Part shown: one piece after another, positions 1 through 8,945 of the stretch
How the letters are laid out: every line of letters starts with the position of its first letter
Numbering within the stretch: the stretch's first letter is position 1
Origin: Paraburkholderia caffeinilytica
Lineage (GTDB): Bacteria; Pseudomonadota; Gammaproteobacteria; Burkholderiales; Burkholderiaceae
Assembly (NCBI RefSeq): GCF_003368325.1
Contig: NZ_CP031466.1
Location: 2,108,001-2,172,000 of the forward strand
DNA length: 64,000 nucleotides
Direction of reading: 5' to 3'
Program-made: the position numbers and the translations under genes
The notes under the pieces: model-generated
Told to the model about the DNA's origin: nothing
Database searches by the model: none
The model's input: the letters and a program-made list of their open reading frames with translations, nothing else

Positions 1-932
1 TTCAACCCGGCTTTGCCCAGTCCCCCAGCGCGCCGGGAGCAAAGCCCCTCGCCATCACCGCGGCGCATGCCTGGACCGATCCCGCTCACTCGCTGCTGCT
101 CGACGCGGCCTATGCCGGGTCGAGGATCGTCGCGGTCGGCGAGCACGGCATCGTGCTGCTGTCCGACAACGGCGGCGAGACCTATCGGCAGGCCAGCGCC
201 GTGCCCGCATCGACAACCTTGACCGCCGTCCATTTCGCCAACGCGCGGGACGGCTGGGCGGTCGGTCACTGGGGCGCGATCCTGGCAACCACGGACGGCG
301 GCGAGCACTGGACGCTGCAGCGCTCGGACCCATCGATCGATCAGCCGCTGTTCTCCGTCTATTTCAAGGATGCCGTGCATGGCTGGGCCGCCGGTCTGTG
401 GTCGCTGTTGCTGGCGACGAACGACGGCGGCAAGACATGGACCCGGGTCGCCCTGCCCGCGCCGCCGGGAGGCGGCAAGGCCGACCGCAACCTGTATCAC
501 CTGTTCGCCGACAGCCGCGGCGTGCTCTTCGTCGTGGCCGAACAAGGGCTGGTGCTGCGTTCGCGCGACGACGGCGCATCATGGGAGTACCGCGAAACGG
601 GCAACAAGGGCAGTCTGTGGGCGGGCACGGTTGCACCGGACGGTTCGGTGCTGGTCGGCGGTCTCCTTGGGCACCTTTACCGCAGCACCGACGACGGCGA
701 TACCTGGACGCCGCTCGACTCAGGATCGAGCGGTTCCATCACGGCGCTGGGCGTCGCGGGCGGCCAGGTCATCGGCGTCGGACTCGACGGCTTTGTGATC
801 AGAGGCACGCCGGACGCGGCGCATTTCGCCGCGACCCAGCGGCCCGACCGCGCGGCGCTGACAGCCGTATTGACGAACCCGCGCGGCGTGCCGATCCTGC
901 TTTCGAAGGACGGCATCCTGAAGCCCCAGTAA
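1..932 (+). CDS. YCF48/BNR-repeat beta-propeller protein, 5' end missing
   Basis: The reading frame is open back to base 3, so the gene starts before the window; only about 310 C-terminal residues are present. The protein is built of repeats of the form DGGxxW (for example TTDGGEHWTLQ, TNDGGKTWTRV, STDDGDTWTPL), each followed by GWAVG/GWAAG-like turns. This is the signature of YCF48/Hcf136-like propellers, which in non-photosynthetic bacteria are usually exported proteins that often sit next to RND-type exporters. No partner is visible because the upstream side is cut. The stop at 930-932 is followed by a 260-base gap before the permease gene. The fold assignment is firm; the biological role is unknown. 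Confidence 0.8.
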   Translation, partial: QPGFAQSPSAPGAKPLAITAAHAWTDPAHSLLLDAAYAGSRIVAVGEHGIVLLSDNGGETYRQASAVPASTTLTAVHFANARDGWAVGHWGAILATTDGGEHWTLQRSDPSIDQPLFSVYFKDAVHGWAAGLWSLLLATNDGGKTWTRVALPAPPGGGKADRNLYHLFADSRGVLFVVAEQGLVLRSRDDGASWEYRETGNKGSLWAGTVAPDGSVLVGGLLGHLYRSTDDGDTWTPLDSGSSGSITALGVAGGQVIGVGLDGFVIRGTPDAAHFAATQRPDRAALTAVLTNPRGVPILLSKDGILKPQ

Positions 933-1192
933 AGGGAGCGACTTCAGCAGCGAGGAAAAACCACGGGGAGCCCGTGCGAAATGGCTACGGTAACGGCGCC
1001 TGGCGTCGATCAGGTACGCCCCAATGCAGACACAGCGTCACGGGTTGCCAATTTGCGCTCCCGGCTGCGATTTTGGCTCCCTAAAGTGCATTGCATCGCG
1101 CACGGCAATCGGAAAGGCAACCGACCACCGTGCGCACAATCGTTCCGAACCAGAGAATCCCTTGCCCGATCACCCATTCTGGAGTCAAGCAC

Positions 1193-2641
1193 ATGACTGT
1201 CGTAGCTGAATCACCCGAGTCGACCGAGCTTCGGCAAGGTGCGTTGGGCCTCGGGTTCATCATCTTCTTTGTCATTTCCGCAGCGGGCCCGCTCGTCGCC
1301 ATCGCCGGCGGCTTCCCCATCGGCATCATGCTCGGCAACGGCGCGGGCACCCCGTCCCTGCTGATCGCCACGGTGGCGATACTGCTGGTGTTCTCCGCAG
1401 GCTACACCGCGATGGCCCGCCATATCACCAACGCAGGCGGCTTCTATGCATTCACCGCCCGTGGACTGGGCGGCACCGCCGGCGGCGCCGCGGCCCTGCT
1501 CGCGCTGCTTGGCTACAACACGATGCAGATCGGCCTCTACGGCATGTTCGGCGCCGTCGTATCGGGATTGCTAGGCAGCCGCTTCGGCATCGACGCGCCG
1601 TGGTGGGCCTGTTCGTTTGTGGCGCTGGCCAGCATTGCCGTGCTTGGCTACCGGCAAATCGATCTCTCGGCGAAGGTCTTGAGCGTGCTGGTGTTCGGCG
1701 AATATATCGTCGTACTGATCCTCGACCTGGCGATCCTGAAAGCAGGCGGCGACAGCGGGATCAACGGCGCGTCGTTCACGCCCCATGCGTTTCTCAGCGG
1801 CACCCCGGCGATCGGCCTGCTGTTCTGCTTCGCGAGCTTCATTGGCTTCGAGGCCACCACGATCTACAGCGAAGAGGCAAAGGATCCGCATCGCACGGTG
1901 CCACTGGCGACCTATATTTCGGTGTTGCTGATCGGCGTGTTTTACGCGTTCTCCGTGTGGTGCATGGTTATCGGCGCGGGCGACGGCAAGATCGTCAAAA
2001 CGCTGACGGCCCTGTCCGACCCGACGACTTTCCTCTATACGCTGTCGGATCACTACGCGAACAAAACCCTGACCACGGCGATGAGCCTCCTGTTCATCAC
2101 CAGCGTCTATGCGGGACTGCTCGCCTTTCATAACTCGGCGTCGCGCTATTTCTTTGCGGCGGGCCGCGAAGGTCTGCTGCCGAAAATGATCGGCCGCACC
2201 CATCGCATCCATCAGAGCCCTCACATCGGCTCGATCATCCAGACGGTGCTCGCCGCCGCCGTCGTGCTGGCCTTTGTCGTTGCCAGGACCGATCCGGTTC
2301 TGACGCTGTTCTCCTGGCTCACGAACGTCGCGACGCTTTGCATCATTGCGTTGATGGCGCTGTCGTCCGCGGCTGTGTTTGCATTCTTCAGACGGGTTCG
2401 TTCCGGCCCGGAAGGCCCGCTGCGCACATTCGTCGCCCCGCTCGTCGCGGGTCTGACGCTAGCCGTCGTGCTGGTTCTCGCCATCGTCAACTTTTCGGTG
2501 CTGACCGGCGCCAGCGTGGCGTTCTCCTACGCACTCACGGCGTTGCTGCCGGTCTTCGCGGTCATCGGCACGGTGCTGGCGAGAAAGCTCAAACGCCGCG
2601 ACCCCCAGGCCTTCGCCCGGCTGGGCAGTTCCAAGCTATAA
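1193..2641 (+). CDS. APC-superfamily amino acid/amine permease
   Basis: A 482-residue integral membrane protein with about 12 hydrophobic helices. The N-terminus (LGFIIFFVISAAGPLVAIAG) and the later FIGFEATTIYSEEAKDPHRT segment are typical of the amino acid-polyamine-organocation family, inner-membrane proton symporters. I start at ATG 1193, which has GGAG at 1181-1184, rather than the longer upstream opening at 1091. It lies 82 bases before a PuuB-type amine oxidase and a cupin on the same strand, so it probably imports the amine oxidised by that enzyme. Substrate cannot be told from sequence; an amino acid, ethanolamine or a polyamine are all possible. Confidence 0.85.
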   Translation: MTVVAESPESTELRQGALGLGFIIFFVISAAGPLVAIAGGFPIGIMLGNGAGTPSLLIATVAILLVFSAGYTAMARHITNAGGFYAFTARGLGGTAGGAAALLALLGYNTMQIGLYGMFGAVVSGLLGSRFGIDAPWWACSFVALASIAVLGYRQIDLSAKVLSVLVFGEYIVVLILDLAILKAGGDSGINGASFTPHAFLSGTPAIGLLFCFASFIGFEATTIYSEEAKDPHRTVPLATYISVLLIGVFYAFSVWCMVIGAGDGKIVKTLTALSDPTTFLYTLSDHYANKTLTTAMSLLFITSVYAGLLAFHNSASRYFFAAGREGLLPKMIGRTHRIHQSPHIGSIIQTVLAAAVVLAFVVARTDPVLTLFSWLTNVATLCIIALMALSSAAVFAFFRRVRSGPEGPLRTFVAPLVAGLTLAVVLVLAIVNFSVLTGASVAFSYALTALLPVFAVIGTVLARKLKRRDPQAFARLGSSKL

Positions 2642-2723
2642 CGCATCGCCTGCGCTGCCTCGTGCACACGGCAATACGTGTGCACGAGGCGGCACGTGGA
2701 TCTCATCTTACCCAGAGAAAACA

Positions 2724-4028
2724 GTGGAAATGAACAAGCTGGACTCGCTGACTTACTACGCCGCGACGAAAAAATACGATCTCAGGTTTCCTGTGCTCAA
2801 CGAAGACATCGATGCCGATGTGGTCGTGGTGGGCGGCGGCTTCTCCGGGATCAATACGGCGCTCGAACTGGCCGAACGCGGCATCACCAACATCGTCGTG
2901 CTCGAAGGCCGCTACCTCGGCTATGGCGGCACCGGGAGAAACGGCGGCCAGATCATGGCCGGCATCGGTCACGACCTCGATGCGATCAGGAAGCATGTCG
3001 GCGACGAAGGCCTGCAGCAGATCTTCAAGATCAGTAACGAAGGCGCAGGCATCATCCGGTCGCGCATCGCCAAGTACAACATCGACGCCGATTTCTGCTT
3101 TGGCTACGCCTACCTCGGTTTCAACCAGCGTCAGGAAAAGACACTGCGCGCCTGGGAACAGAGCTTCAAGGCCGTCGATCCCACGGTCGACGTGCAACTG
3201 CTGACCGGTTCGGACGTTCGCAAGGTCGTGGGCTCCGATGTCTATGGAAGCGCCCTTCTGCACATGGGCGCGGGTCATGTGCATTCGCTGAATCTTCTGC
3301 TGGGCGAAGCGCAGGCACTAACGAGCCATGGCGCGAGGATTTTCGAAAACAGCGCGGTGATCGATGTCGAGTACGGCGAGCGGGTGACGGTGCGCACGGC
3401 GATGGGATCCGTGCGCGCCTCGAAAATGCTCTGGGCGTGCAATGGCTTCCTCAACGGCATGGAACCGGAGATCTACCGCAAGACCGTCAACACCTATGCG
3501 TTCCAGCTGTGCACCGAACCGCTTTCCGATGAACTCATTCAGCGCATCAGTCCGATTCGGGGAGCGTATAGCGATATCCGGCCGGTCATCGACTACTACC
3601 GCGTCACCAATGAGAACCGTCTGCTGTTCGGCAGCGCGACGGCGCTCCTTGACTACATCCCCAGCGACCTGAAGGCGTGGAACCGCGGTCTCATGCTCAA
3701 GGTATTTCCCTATCTGAAGGACGTCAAAATCGATCTGGCGTGGGGCGGCCCGCTTTGCTGCGGCGCAAACCTGTTTCCGCAGATCGGCTCGCTGGCGGCC
3801 CATCCCAACGTGTTCTATGTGCAGGCGTATGCGGGATTCGGCGTGACCCCGAGCCACATCGTATGCCGCGTGCTTGCCGAGGGCATGAGCGAGGGGTCAC
3901 AGCGCTATGACCTGATGAGCTCGATTCCGCACCTGAACATCTTTGCCAAGGACAGCTTGCGCGCCGTCATGACCACCGGCGGAAAGGCATGGAACCAGCT
4001 TAGCGGGTTCTGGAAAGGGCGCCGCTAA
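2724..4028 (+). CDS. FAD-dependent amine oxidoreductase, PuuB-like (DAO family)
   Basis: A 434-residue soluble flavoenzyme of the DAO fold. The dinucleotide motif VVGGGFSG lies at about residues 35-42, followed by the second FAD signature GYGGTGRNGGQ at about 72-82. The layout matches gamma-glutamylputrescine oxidase PuuB: YYAATKKY near the N-terminus, a GHVHSLNL segment, and a C-terminal YAGFGVTPSH. PuuB-type enzymes oxidise an amine to an aldehyde plus ammonia and H2O2. The start is GTG 2724 or ATG 2730, and no Shine-Dalgarno clearly separates them. It stands between the permease and the cupin, probably as one operon. There is no gamma-glutamylputrescine synthetase nearby, so putrescine is not assured as substrate. 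Confidence 0.8.
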   Translation: MEMNKLDSLTYYAATKKYDLRFPVLNEDIDADVVVVGGGFSGINTALELAERGITNIVVLEGRYLGYGGTGRNGGQIMAGIGHDLDAIRKHVGDEGLQQIFKISNEGAGIIRSRIAKYNIDADFCFGYAYLGFNQRQEKTLRAWEQSFKAVDPTVDVQLLTGSDVRKVVGSDVYGSALLHMGAGHVHSLNLLLGEAQALTSHGARIFENSAVIDVEYGERVTVRTAMGSVRASKMLWACNGFLNGMEPEIYRKTVNTYAFQLCTEPLSDELIQRISPIRGAYSDIRPVIDYYRVTNENRLLFGSATALLDYIPSDLKAWNRGLMLKVFPYLKDVKIDLAWGGPLCCGANLFPQIGSLAAHPNVFYVQAYAGFGVTPSHIVCRVLAEGMSEGSQRYDLMSSIPHLNIFAKDSLRAVMTTGGKAWNQLSGFWKGRR

Positions 4029-4060
4029 TTTCTTTCACCGTAGTAAAAATGGAGAACGAC

Positions 4061-4420
4061 ATGCTTAGCATCAAATTGGGCGCACCGCCGCCGGCCCTGG
4101 ACTCGTGGGGCACAGTCGCCGACCTGGGGTCGACGATTATCGAAGGAGACGTCCTGGCGTTCGGCCACATTCACTTTGGCACCCCGACCGCGCCCGTTAG
4201 CGCCGGCTACTTCGCCTGCACGAAAGGTCAATTCGACATGGTCTACCCATTTACCGAACATGCGACCGTGATCGAAGGCGAATGCGTGCTGCGCAATGGG
4301 AATACCGGCGAATCCGTTCACTACAGGGCCGGCGATAGCTGGTTCATCGAGAAAGGCACGCCGATCTCCTGGCACATCCTGACGGACAGATTGACGAAAC
4401 ACTACCTGGCCGTGGCATAG
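4061..4420 (+). CDS. Small cupin-domain protein (DUF861/EutQ-like type)
   Basis: A single-domain cupin of 119 residues with the usual two motifs: an EHATVIEGECVLRN stretch and a YRAGDSWFIEKGTPISWHI stretch. Proteins of this type commonly accompany amine oxidase genes; their reaction is mostly unknown. I choose ATG 4061 because GGAG at 4051-4054 is well spaced for it. ATG 4049 would add MEND and has no ribosome site. It follows the PuuB-like gene by 32 bases and is the last gene of this plus-strand group before convergent transcription from the AraC gene. Confidence 0.75.
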   Translation: MLSIKLGAPPPALDSWGTVADLGSTIIEGDVLAFGHIHFGTPTAPVSAGYFACTKGQFDMVYPFTEHATVIEGECVLRNGNTGESVHYRAGDSWFIEKGTPISWHILTDRLTKHYLAVA

Positions 4421-4577
4421 CCCGGGAGGGTCGACTAGCGTCCAGTCACCGAGTGTCACTTCGGCCGATTGCGCTTGTCGACCCGACCGAGTGCAGCCGG
4501 GTTCCGCCGGTTCTCCGTCACGCCCATGACATCGGGATACAGCCCGCTATTCCCTACCCCGTCAAACGGGATTGCCC

Positions 4578-5519
4578 TTATCGCAAGCGTGAAGTTTGCG
4601 AAGGTAGCTCTCCGAACAGATCGCGATATTCCCGCGCAAAATAGCCCAGGTGAGTAAATCCCCAGCGAGCGGCGGCATCGCCTACCAGCAATTCATTCAC
4701 GCTGGTCGAGCGTAGCAAACGATGCACGGCGTTAAGCCGGATCGAACGCAGATATTCGACGGGTGTCACGTTGGCGACCCGCTGGAAACTGGTCTGCAAG
4801 GTACGGCGGCTGCAGCGCAACGCGCGGCAGAGGTCGAGCACGGTGATCGGTTGCTCGGTATTCTCCTGAAGGATGCGCTCGCAGCGGCGCACGATATCGC
4901 TGTACGTGGTGTGCGTCAGGTCGCGGTGCGCCTCGCCTGTCGCGCTGTCGAGCAGACCGAGCAGCACGCTGATCAACTCATCCTTGAAGCCCTTGGCGGC
5001 CGCCGGATGCGTGAACGCACTGGCATTGCGCTCGGCCGCGTCGAGAAACGGCGCAAGCCGCTCGCGCAACATCACGCCCTGCTCGTCCGCGAGGCGCAGC
5101 ACGTTCTGTCTCATCTGCCGCGCACACGACTCGCCAACCACCTCGCTGACCAGCTCGTCCATCACGTCGGTCGGCAAGCTGATACCGACGAAATGCATCG
5201 ACTCGGGCGTGTGAAACCGGAATTCCTCGGCTGCGCCGAGCAGCAGGAGCGCGTAGCCGTCCACCCGTTGTCCCTGGAAGGTGCCGACGAGCGGCGCATA
5301 GAGCGGAACCGCCAAAGACGATTGCCCCACAGGGGCGGTACCCTGTTGCGCGACCCGGCGATTGGTCGTCTCGCGAAAAAAGTGGAAGTCATTCGAGGAG
5401 GCCTGGACCAGCGTGCTCTGGAAACGTCCCGGTGTGATCTGGCGATACACCTGTTCCCAGCCACTCACCGCCAACGAATGATCATGCACGTCTGCGAGCG
5501 CGCTGATCTGGAATTCCAT
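4578..5519 (-). CDS. AraC-family regulator, EutR-like
   Basis: A 313-residue regulator with an N-terminal sensing domain and two C-terminal helix-turn-helices (ITVLDLCRALRCSRRTLQTSFQ and GDAAARWGFTHLGYFAREYRDLFG). The N-terminal part (VSGWEQVYRQITPGRF... FHFFRE) and the LDL..L..SRRTLQ..F pattern match EutR, the ethanolamine/B12-responsive activator. The start at 5519 is chosen because GGGGAG lies just upstream; an in-frame ATG at 5552 exists without one. It sits downstream of, and in the same direction as, the FeaB-like dehydrogenase, separated by a 361-base gap that should hold its own promoter. It probably controls the dehydrogenase or the neighbouring permease-oxidase-cupin genes, but the inducer is unknown. 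Confidence 0.78.
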   Translation of the reverse strand: MEFQISALADVHDHSLAVSGWEQVYRQITPGRFQSTLVQASSNDFHFFRETTNRRVAQQGTAPVGQSSLAVPLYAPLVGTFQGQRVDGYALLLLGAAEEFRFHTPESMHFVGISLPTDVMDELVSEVVGESCARQMRQNVLRLADEQGVMLRERLAPFLDAAERNASAFTHPAAAKGFKDELISVLLGLLDSATGEAHRDLTHTTYSDIVRRCERILQENTEQPITVLDLCRALRCSRRTLQTSFQRVANVTPVEYLRSIRLNAVHRLLRSTSVNELLVGDAAARWGFTHLGYFAREYRDLFGELPSQTSRLR

Positions 5520-5880
5520 CGTCTCCCCCTGCTCACGTTCGATATGCTGCACGATTTCCTATGTGGCGACTCCACACCCCATTCGTAGGACCAGACTGAG
5601 ACGGCACAACGAAGCCTTGAAGAGGGGTACTGATCACGCTCCGTCAATCTAGGACGACAAATTGAATCCGGAAAGACAAATCGTCCGTCAACCGCCCTGC
5701 ACTGCATCGTTATGCCGATTTGTGAGCATGCGCCGCGCCCAGTCTTTCAAAATTCATACGGCAAAGGCGTGGCGTAGCAAATCTGAAAGCCCTCTCGTGA
5801 ATTGAACGGATTGCGCTACAACCACGGCGTCTCGACATGGAAGCAGCCGGGCAGATCAGGCTCGCAATTGCGCTTGCGGC
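5520..5880. other. Gap between the AraC and aldehyde dehydrogenase genes
   Basis: There is no convincing gene here. The segment upstream of the AraC gene should contain its promoter. No hairpin with a T-run was seen after the dehydrogenase stop, and no repeats were noticed. Confidence 0.5.
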
Positions 5881-7380
5881 TCAGTGCGCGATGCACACGG
5901 ACTTGGTTTCGGTGAAGCCTTCAATGGCGTACTTGCCGAATTCGCGGCCAATGCCCGACTGTTTGTAGCCGCCGAACGGCATGCTCGGGTCGAGCGGCAC
6001 ATGCGAGTTGACCCAGACGGTGCCTGCGTCGATTTGCTGGACGAGGTTCATGACCGCGCGTAGATCGTTGCTCCACAGACTCGCGGCAAGTCCGTACGGC
6101 GAGTCGTTGGCAAGACGGATGGCCTCGACGGGGTCGTCGAACGGCACGAGCGCGAGCACGGGTCCGAACACTTCGTCGCGCACGATCGCGGCGTCGTGCG
6201 GCACGTCGGCGATCACGGTGGGCCTCACGTAATAGCCTGGTAAATCGACCGGCGTGCCGCCGGCAAGAAAACGCAAACCCGCGTCATGCGCCCGCGCGAT
6301 ATGCTGCTGCACGCGGTCACGGTGCAGCGCGGACACGAGCGGATTGACCTGCGCAGCCGGGTCGAGACCCGGGCCGATCGTCATGGCGCCCGCTATTTCC
6401 GCCAGAGCGTCTGCGATTTGCCGGTACTTGCTGCGATGCACGTAGATTCGCGAAGCGGCCGCGCACACTTGCCCCTGGTTCAGCAAGCCGCCGGCCAGCA
6501 CGCCCTGGATCGCCTGATCGACGTCGACATCGGCCAGCATCACCGCCGGGTTCTTGCCGCCGAGCTCGAGCGAAAAGCGCGTCATGTTCTGCACGGCGGC
6601 GGTGCCGACCAGTTTGCCTGTGGGTGTCGAGCCGGTGAACGAGATCTTGCTGACGCCGGGATGTGCCGCAAGTGCAGCACCGCACTCACGGCCACCCGTC
6701 ACGACATTGAACACCCCCGGCGGCACCCCCGCTTCCAGTGCCAGCTCGGCGAGCCGCAACGCGGTCAGCGGTGTCTCCGGCGAGGGTTTAATGACGATCG
6801 TGCAACCCGCGGCAAGCGCGGGCACCAGCTTCCATACGGCGATCATCAAGGGGAAATTCCACGGCACGATGGCTGCCACCACGCCGACCGGTTCCTTGCG
6901 CGTGTACGCCGTGTACCGGGCGCCGGGCGGAAACGGAATCGACACATCGAGCGTCTCGCCGGTAATCTTGGTTGCCCAGCCGGCCATGTAGCGCACGTAT
7001 TCGATCGTCGCGCCCACTTCGACCGCACGCGAGAGGTTGATCGATTTACCCTGGTTCAGGGTTTCGAGCTGGGCGAGATCTTCCGCGTTGGCCTCGAGCA
7101 GATCGGCAAAATGCAACAGAACGCGATCGCGGTCGGCCGGACGCAAACCGCTCCAGACACGCGCATCGAATGCGGCGCGCGCATTCGTGACGGCGTTGTC
7201 GACGTCGATAGCGTCGGCATCCGCAACATTGGCGAGCGGCTCGCCCGTCGCCGGATTGAAGACATCGAGCCGCCGCGCCGAATGGGCGGGCTGCGGACCG
7301 CCGTTGATAAACAGGCCAAAATCGCGCTGCACGAACGCCTTTACCGCATCGCTAACGACGACTGCATTGTTGCTATTCAT
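5881..7380 (-). CDS. Aldehyde dehydrogenase, FeaB/phenylacetaldehyde dehydrogenase-like
   Basis: A 499-residue NAD(P)-dependent aldehyde dehydrogenase of usual length. PWNF lies at about 173-176, the general-base Glu at about 272 in LELGGKNPAV, and the nucleophile Cys at about 306 in NQGQVCAAASRIY. Several stretches follow Escherichia coli FeaB closely as I recall it: GARYTAYTRKEPVGVVAAIVP, ISFTGSTPTGK, GTVWVNSH and a C-terminal ETKSVC. FeaB oxidises phenylacetaldehyde to phenylacetate after amine oxidation. A related aldehyde from the PuuB-like oxidase nearby is equally plausible. The EutR-like regulator lies downstream, whereas FeaB is normally controlled by FeaR. Confidence 0.82.
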   Translation of the reverse strand: MNSNNAVVVSDAVKAFVQRDFGLFINGGPQPAHSARRLDVFNPATGEPLANVADADAIDVDNAVTNARAAFDARVWSGLRPADRDRVLLHFADLLEANAEDLAQLETLNQGKSINLSRAVEVGATIEYVRYMAGWATKITGETLDVSIPFPPGARYTAYTRKEPVGVVAAIVPWNFPLMIAVWKLVPALAAGCTIVIKPSPETPLTALRLAELALEAGVPPGVFNVVTGGRECGAALAAHPGVSKISFTGSTPTGKLVGTAAVQNMTRFSLELGGKNPAVMLADVDVDQAIQGVLAGGLLNQGQVCAAASRIYVHRSKYRQIADALAEIAGAMTIGPGLDPAAQVNPLVSALHRDRVQQHIARAHDAGLRFLAGGTPVDLPGYYVRPTVIADVPHDAAIVRDEVFGPVLALVPFDDPVEAIRLANDSPYGLAASLWSNDLRAVMNLVQQIDAGTVWVNSHVPLDPSMPFGGYKQSGIGREFGKYAIEGFTETKSVCIAH

Positions 7381-7549
7381 AGCTTCGATCTCTCGTAGGT
7401 GATCAGAGGGGTCAGGTGCCGCCGGATAGTGCGGACAGTCAGGATGGGAGCAATGTAGTCAGACCGATCCGCACGTGGTTAGCGCAAATCGGCAGGCAAC
7501 CGGCGGTTGAGGGAAAACATCTAGAAGTCGTACAGGGGTCGCTCGCGGG

Positions 7550-8002
7550 TCAGGACTCAGCCTGGCCGTCAAGCCACAGGCAGCCTTCGAATGTCCCGCG
7601 ATCCGTGAACGGACGCTCAGGGATCAACACCGCCTCAGCGGCGTTGATCTGCAACAGCAGCGCGAAGCGTGTGCCGTCGGCATGGCCGACGATCGCGCAA
7701 TTCGCCGCGTCGATGCCGCGATTAAAGCGTGGGTCGCCGGTCAGAATGTCGATCTCGTCATGCAGACCCACGCAGCGCGCGGCGTCCACGATGTTCCAGC
7801 AATCCGGCAGACGCAGCAGGATGTCCGAGACATCCTCTTCGCGCGAGATCACCGCCGGAAGTGCTCCCCGACAACGCCTGAACCAGCCGTCTACGCCGTC
7901 CGGTTCGACTCGCAACGCGGCGACCGCATAGAGCAACATTGGCAACTCTGCATCGCCGGCGAGTTCCGTGCCGGCGAAGTCCATGCCCGAGGCGTTCATC
8001 AT
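7550..8002 (-). CDS. Uncharacterised 150-aa protein in LuxR operon
   Basis: I do not recognise this protein. It has no signal peptide, membrane segment or clear metal-binding motif. The composition looks like a soluble globular protein, with two cysteines close together in the middle (LPDCWNIVDAARCVGLHDE). The start codons ATG-ATG at 8002/7999 lie only 16 bases after the stop of the LuxR-type gene, with GGAG in the gap, so the two are almost certainly cotranscribed. This coupling is the main reason to accept it as a gene. A function tied to the LuxR signal is an inference. Confidence 0.55.
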   Translation of the reverse strand: MMNASGMDFAGTELAGDAELPMLLYAVAALRVEPDGVDGWFRRCRGALPAVISREEDVSDILLRLPDCWNIVDAARCVGLHDEIDILTGDPRFNRGIDAANCAIVGHADGTRFALLLQINAAEAVLIPERPFTDRGTFEGCLWLDGQAES

Positions 8003-8018
8003 GGGTGTATACGCTCCA

Positions 8019-8726
8019 TCACAGGAACAGTGCGCCGATCAGTTCGGTCCGGCTCGACACACCAAGCTTGCGGAACATATGCAGCAAATGGGTCTTGACG
8101 GTCGGCTGCGCGAGCGCGAGATCGCTGGCGATCTGCTTGTTCGACATCCCGTTGCGGACTCGCCGGGCGATCTGCTGTTCGCGATGCGTCAAGGCAGGCA
8201 GGCCGCCGGTGTGCGCACGCATCGGACGTTCGCGGCGCAACAGCGACACCAGCGCCGCTTCGAGCAGCGGCTGCACGGCGCGCGCGCGGCTCAGTTCATC
8301 GGCGTTGAACGCTTCAGCGGGCGCCATGCGTAACAGCGAAAACGCAGCGACGGTGCGCGCATTGTCGCGCAGCAACACCTCCATCACGTCGACCACCTGG
8401 TGCGGCTGGAGGAACCGCTTCCAGTAAATGGACCGGTCACGCGCAGGCTCCGGCAATGCACCGGTCAACGTCAACACGCTGTGCGTCTGACGCGCACAGT
8501 ACGACGGATGCAGCGGATCGAGCGTGCAATAGCGCTGCAGGTAAGCGCGATGCATCGTTTCGGCCAGACCGAACAGCTCGAAGCCCGAAGGTTCGTTGTC
8601 CGTTCCGACCGAATAGAAAACCGTGGCCGAAGGCCGAACCAACCCCGCCAACGCCGCGACCGCCGCGCCGAGCGCGGTACCGTATGCGCTCGAAGAGACG
8701 GGATCGTCTCGGCTCCTATCCAGCAT
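8019..8726 (-). CDS. LuxR-family transcriptional regulator
   Basis: A 235-residue protein with a typical C-terminal LuxR helix-turn-helix: LTHREQQIARRVRNGMSNKQIASDLALAQPTVKTHLLHMFRKLGVSSRTELIGALF. The N-terminal about 160 residues do not look like a phosphoreceiver; they could bind a small ligand, but no acyl-homoserine-lactone pocket signature is clear. It is divergent from the SDR gene at 8946 and shares a 219-base intergenic region with it, so it may control that gene. A small unknown gene follows it in the same transcript. Confidence 0.8.
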   Translation of the reverse strand: MLDRSRDDPVSSSAYGTALGAAVAALAGLVRPSATVFYSVGTDNEPSGFELFGLAETMHRAYLQRYCTLDPLHPSYCARQTHSVLTLTGALPEPARDRSIYWKRFLQPHQVVDVMEVLLRDNARTVAAFSLLRMAPAEAFNADELSRARAVQPLLEAALVSLLRRERPMRAHTGGLPALTHREQQIARRVRNGMSNKQIASDLALAQPTVKTHLLHMFRKLGVSSRTELIGALFL

Positions 8727-8945
8727 GCGCGATCTCCCGGGTCGAAGGCTCGCAATCAGTGTAGGAATGAACCGGCGAACCCGTTAGCCGAAATCGGCAA
8801 ATCCGAACGCCGTATCGGCGGCCTTGCGCGCGGCTGCGGCGGCACGCCATTCAGCGGGGCCTTGTCATCCTTTTGCCTGATCCCGCCGCACGGTACGCAC
8901 GTCTAGACTCGGTATCCCTCTCCATCGCTCAAACAAGGAACCGTT

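Noticed and set aside
4722..5588. Plus-strand open frame opposite the AraC gene (288 codons)
   Set aside because: It is a shadow frame; the minus strand has the AraC helix-turn-helix motifs and a good ribosome site.
7416..7931. Plus-strand open frame overlapping the unknown 150-aa gene
   Set aside because: It has no ribosome site and Ser/Arg-rich shadow composition. The minus-strand frame is positioned as an operon partner of the LuxR gene.
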